Shown here piece by piece: positions 61,381 to 64,000 of a DNA stretch of 64,000 nucleotides; position 1 is the first letter of the stretch; each line of letters opens with the position of its first letter. Under the pieces are notes generated by a model. It saw only the letters and a program-made list of their open reading frames with translations, was not told where the DNA came from and did not search any database. Source of the DNA: CAVYVZ01 sp963772065 (lineage in GTDB: Bacteria; Acidobacteriota; Vicinamibacteria; Vicinamibacterales; UBA2999); contig CAVYVZ010000001.1 in the NCBI GenBank assembly GCA_963772065.1, forward strand, positions 124,001 through 188,000, read 5' to 3'. Made by a program: the position numbers and the translations under genes.

Positions 61381-62259
61381 CTACGACTGATAGCCATCGC
61401 GGGCGCGGATTCGCACACCCGGCCGCGGATGTCGCAGCGCCACGCGGATGCTCCGCCACTCCGATTCACCGGCAACGATCGGCTTCGACGGCGTGTAGCC
61501 AAGCAGGTACTGATGCCGCAGTTCGCGCGCGATCGTGGCGAGCGTCGGTTGGAGCTCGCGCGTGTCTCTCAAGAGAAACGATCGGCCACCGGTCAGGACG
61601 GCAATCTCGGCGAGCAGCGGCGGTCGTGACTTGCCGAATGCGATCGGATAGACGAGCGCGGTGCTGCGCCGCGAGCGCGCGAGCACGTCGGCGGGTGTGG
61701 CGTCGCTGTACCGATCGGTGCCGTCGGAGAAGATCACGAGCGCCTGGCGTCCGGGCTCGGGCTCGAGCCGATCGAGGGCCGCGACGATCGCATCGTGCAG
61801 CGCAGTGGTGCTCCATGGATCGAGCTGCTTCACTGCCCGGATCTGACCTGCGCGGTCCATCGCGAGCGGCGCAATCACGTCGGCCTCCGCGCTGATGGCG
61901 ATGACCATCGACCGATCGGCGGGCTTGAGCAGGGTCAGAAACGACTGCGCGGCCAGCTTCGCGTCGGCGAGCTTCTCGCCCGCCATGCTCCAGCTGCGGT
62001 CGACCCCCAGCGCCACCGCCAGAGGAAATTCTCCCGCGGCAAACGTCGTGACCGCCTGAGGCCGCCCGTTCTCGAATACGACGAAATCGCCCTGCTCGAG
62101 GCCGGTCACAGGCTCTCCGGCGGCGTCCGTGACACTGGCATACACTTCCACGAGCTGCACCCGTGACGAGAACTGCGGGAGGGGCTGCTGTTCAGCCCGT
62201 GGTACAATTGCGGTTCCGCAGAGCGTTGTTCCGACTATGAGGTGAACGATGGGTCGCAT
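61381..62259 (-). CDS. VWFA-related Acidobacterial domain protein
   Basis: About 292 residues with an N-terminal signal-like segment 'MRPIVHLIVGTTLCGTA'. The extracellular N-part 'LVEVYASVTDAAGEPVTGLE' with 'GDFVVFENGRPQAVTTF' precedes a von Willebrand factor A domain with a complete MIDAS: 'ALGVDRSWSMAG' (DxSxS), 'DPWSTTALHDAI' (Thr) and 'LVIFSDGTDRYSDATPAD' (Asp). The C-part ends 'RELRHQYLLGYTPSKP', the hallmark of the VWFA-related Acidobacterial family (TIGR03436). Function undefined, probably metal-dependent adhesion or assembly. The ATG overlaps the tatA start by 11 nt on opposite strands. Confidence 0.9.
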   Translation of the reverse strand: MRPIVHLIVGTTLCGTAIVPRAEQQPLPQFSSRVQLVEVYASVTDAAGEPVTGLEQGDFVVFENGRPQAVTTFAAGEFPLAVALGVDRSWSMAGEKLADAKLAAQSFLTLLKPADRSMVIAISAEADVIAPLAMDRAGQIRAVKQLDPWSTTALHDAIVAALDRLEPEPGRQALVIFSDGTDRYSDATPADVLARSRRSTALVYPIAFGKSRPPLLAEIAVLTGGRSFLLRDTRELQPTLATIARELRHQYLLGYTPSKPIVAGESEWRSIRVALRHPRPGVRIRARDGYQS

Positions 62260-62404
62260 CGGACTACCCGAGCTCCTGATCATCCTGACAATCATCATCC
62301 TGATCTTCGGGGCAAACCGGCTGCCAGAGATCGGACGCGGGATTGGCAAGGGAATCCGCAATTTCAAGGACGCCACGAAGGACGGCAAGGAGACCAATAC
62401 GTGA
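62249..62404 (+). CDS. tatA: Sec-independent translocase TatA/TatE
   Basis: A 51-residue protein. 'MGRIGLPELLIILTIIILIF' is one membrane helix with the conserved Glu, followed by the hinge 'GANRLPEIGRGIGKGIRNFK' and a short charged tail. TatA forms the translocation pore for folded proteins; no tatB/tatC is nearby. RBS-like 'gaggtgaac' precedes ATG 62249 and a TACAAT lies at 62203-62208. Confidence 0.92.
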   Translation: MGRIGLPELLIILTIIILIFGANRLPEIGRGIGKGIRNFKDATKDGKETNT

Positions 62405-62517
62405 TTTTTTGATTCGGCGGTTGGACTATTAATTGGTCAATTCATCAATTGGCCATTGAATGATTCGATTGCCAATCTCTCGATCGCAAGTCAATCCTCC
62501 AATTACAAATCACCACA
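62405..62517. repeat. AT-rich stuttering repeat with imperfect palindromes
   Basis: An unusually AT-rich gap between tatA and selB, made of near-repeats of 'aattggtcaattcatcaatt' and 'ggccattgaatgattcgatt'. Left 'attggccattgaat' is complementary to right 'attcgattgccaat' at 11 of 14 positions. It has no coding logic. Confidence 0.55.
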
Positions 62518-64000
62518 TCACGAGATGATTTGTCGAGTATCGCCGACGCGGCGCGTGATGCGCTCGCGGTCGAGGTACTCGAGCAGCGGGATCGCGTACT
62601 TGCGCGTGATGCCGAACCGGTCCTTGAACGTGGCCACGTCGATCGTGGCCGCCTGACTGGCCCGACTCATCGATCTGACGTCCTCCTTCAACTGCTTCAG
62701 CGCCGCCTCGTGGAACACGAGGTCGTCAACTCTTGCCAGCACCTTCTGCCGCACGAGCAGCGTCGTGACGCGCAGCGCGACATCGGCCTTCACGCCGGCC
62801 TGCGCGGCGACGGCTTGTGCGTCGGGCGGCTTCAGCCCCGCCTCGCGGTAGCTGCGTTCGATCACGTCGCGGGCACGCGCTTCCTCGTCCGAAAGCGCCA
62901 GCCTGTGCGTGGCGACGGCGAGGCGGTCGCGCGCGACAATCTGCCTGGCTGCCACCAGGTCGGCGATGACGAGATCGAAGACCGCCTGCGGCGCGCGGCC
63001 GAAGAGCCGCTCGCGCGCTTCCTCGCGCGGCATGCCTTCGACGAGCGGGTGCTGGCGGTGGTACTCGGTCAGCGCCGCGAGCAGCGCCTGCTTCAGCGCC
63101 GCGATGCGCGCCGGGGCGACGAGCACCTGGCCCGCGCGCGCGATGGCGCCCGCCTGTTCGAGGCGCGCGATCGCGCTCGTCGCCTCCGCGGGGTCGAGCC
63201 CGCCACGGGCAACGAGCGCTGCTTCGGCGAAGCCCTCCATACCGGTCTCGTCGATCAATCGACGCAGCGGCTCGTCGCCGGCTGCGCTCAGCTCCGCGAA
63301 TCGCGTCCGTCCGGCGGCGGTGCGCACACCCGTTCGAGGCGGTGCCGGATCGAGCACCCGGCCGCCCGCGATCGTGGTCGGCGGCGAGTAGGCGCGAAGG
63401 ATGAAGCGATCGCCCCGCGTGAGCACGGCTGGCGATTCGAGGCGTATCCGCACGAAAGCGGAGCTGCCGGGCTGCACCGCCGGCTCGTGCGATACGGCGA
63501 CACGGCCGAGCAGTTCGCTGGTCCCCTGATGAAACCTCACGCGCGCGCCGTGGCGGAGCGGCTTCGCTGAGGCGAGAACATCTAGCGTCGCGTCGAGGCG
63601 CCGTGTGACCGTCAGCGCGCCGCGCCGCGTGAGCGTCTCGCCGCGGTCGACGTCCTGCACCTCGACTCCGCCGAGGTTCACCGCCACGCGCTGCCCCGCG
63701 GCCGCCGACGTGCGCCGCTCTCCATGCACCTGCAGGCCGCGCACCTTGGCGAGCCGCTCCGATGGCAACAGTACCAGTTCGTCGTCCACGGCAAGCCCAC
63801 CGGAGACGAGCGTGCCGGTCACGACGGTGCCGAACCCCCGCATCGAGAAAACACGATCTACTGGCAGCCGAGCTGCACCTTGAGCATGGCGGGCCTGCGT
63901 GGGCGACGCGGCCGACGCGAGCGCCGCGCGCAGCGCCGGAATGCCGTGAGCGGTCCGAACCGACACGTCGAGAACCGGCGCCGACTCCAGAAACGAGCCC
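62518..64000 (-). CDS. selB: Selenocysteine-specific elongation factor SelB (5' end outside window)
   Basis: Open from the right edge, so the GTPase domain is mostly missing. Visible are the link 'APVLDVSVRTAHGIPALRAA', the EF-Tu-like domain 2 'LPVDRVFSMRGFGTVVTGTL' with 'VRGLQVHGERRTSAAAGQRV', domain 3, and the winged-helix C-terminal repeats ('EYHRQHPLVEGMPREEARER', 'TIDVATFKDRFGITRKYAIP' then 'LLEYLDRERITRRVGDTR'). SelB delivers Sec-tRNA to UGA codons by recognising a SECIS hairpin, which implies selenoproteins elsewhere in the genome. No selA or selC in the window. Confidence 0.93.
   Translation of the reverse strand, partial: GSFLESAPVLDVSVRTAHGIPALRAALASAASPTQARHAQGAARLPVDRVFSMRGFGTVVTGTLVSGGLAVDDELVLLPSERLAKVRGLQVHGERRTSAAAGQRVAVNLGGVEVQDVDRGETLTRRGALTVTRRLDATLDVLASAKPLRHGARVRFHQGTSELLGRVAVSHEPAVQPGSSAFVRIRLESPAVLTRGDRFILRAYSPPTTIAGGRVLDPAPPRTGVRTAAGRTRFAELSAAGDEPLRRLIDETGMEGFAEAALVARGGLDPAEATSAIARLEQAGAIARAGQVLVAPARIAALKQALLAALTEYHRQHPLVEGMPREEARERLFGRAPQAVFDLVIADLVAARQIVARDRLAVATHRLALSDEEARARDVIERSYREAGLKPPDAQAVAAQAGVKADVALRVTTLLVRQKVLARVDDLVFHEAALKQLKEDVRSMSRASQAATIDVATFKDRFGITRKYAIPLLEYLDRERITRRVGDTRQIIS

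Overview
The window is high-GC bacterial DNA, densely packed, with short overlaps between consecutive genes. Several features point to Acidobacteriota, probably the Vicinamibacteria (Subgroup 6) lineage: a VWFA-related Acidobacterial-type protein, a long TonB energy transducer, a lipoprotein TPR-secretin, CRP-type regulators with 'IFAQGD' and 'RSRVNFFMNKFRK' motifs, and a mixed-type phosphofructokinase. The assignment is inferred from gene content; no 16S rRNA is present.

Layout. 1-2695 (-) is the type IV pilus inner-membrane set pilM-N-O-P behind a very clear sigma-54 promoter. 2700-5500 is a loose, partly decayed stretch: a proteasome-like N-terminal fragment, two small unknown genes, a broken CRP/receiver chimera and a small basic protein. 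5547-10549 (+) is a translation operon (rplM-rpsI-rpsB-tsf-pyrH-frr) ending with thrC. pfkA (-) and tRNA-Ala follow. 11964-19003 (+) carries a GlsB-type membrane protein, a Cys-less rhodanese, a PolX-like PHP protein with lost polymerase residues, a DUF2723 membrane glycosyltransferase-like protein, lolA, a secretin and an F420/NADP reductase-like gene. 19010-26357 (-) is a peptidoglycan recycling and precursor operon, nagZ-ldcA-mpl-pxpBC-murB-murA. A divergent GHMP kinase and a full-length PolX lie at 26581-29326 (+).

From 49086 down to 29259 nearly everything is on the minus strand: a TPR protein, RDD protein, pgpA, cinA, thpR, plsY, gpsA, ftsY, ribD-ribE-ribBA, ffh, rpsP-khpA-rimM-trmD-rplS-rnhB, then TPR proteins, thiE, a RodZ-like HTH protein and uncharacterised genes. 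ftcD (+) stands alone. An NtrX/NtrY-like two-component pair, nrdR and an LPG-synthase-TM protein follow on the minus strand. purC, a Fis-like mini-protein and groES-groEL (with CIRCE) are on the plus strand. The right end carries tonB, two tandem stress-protein-like paralogues, a VWFA protein, tatA and the 3' part of selB.

Two general properties matter to any user. First, at least 14 single-base shifts interrupt otherwise well-conserved genes, several of them essential, so many apparent breaks are probably assembly errors. Second, several intergenic gaps hold imperfect inverted repeats built from short stuttering words, and two distant genes (ribBA and a TPR gene) share a similar leader directly in front of their start codons. 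The leader, the pxpBC fusion inside the mpl operon, the catalytically degenerate PolX paralogue and the Asp-type MurA are the most interesting items.
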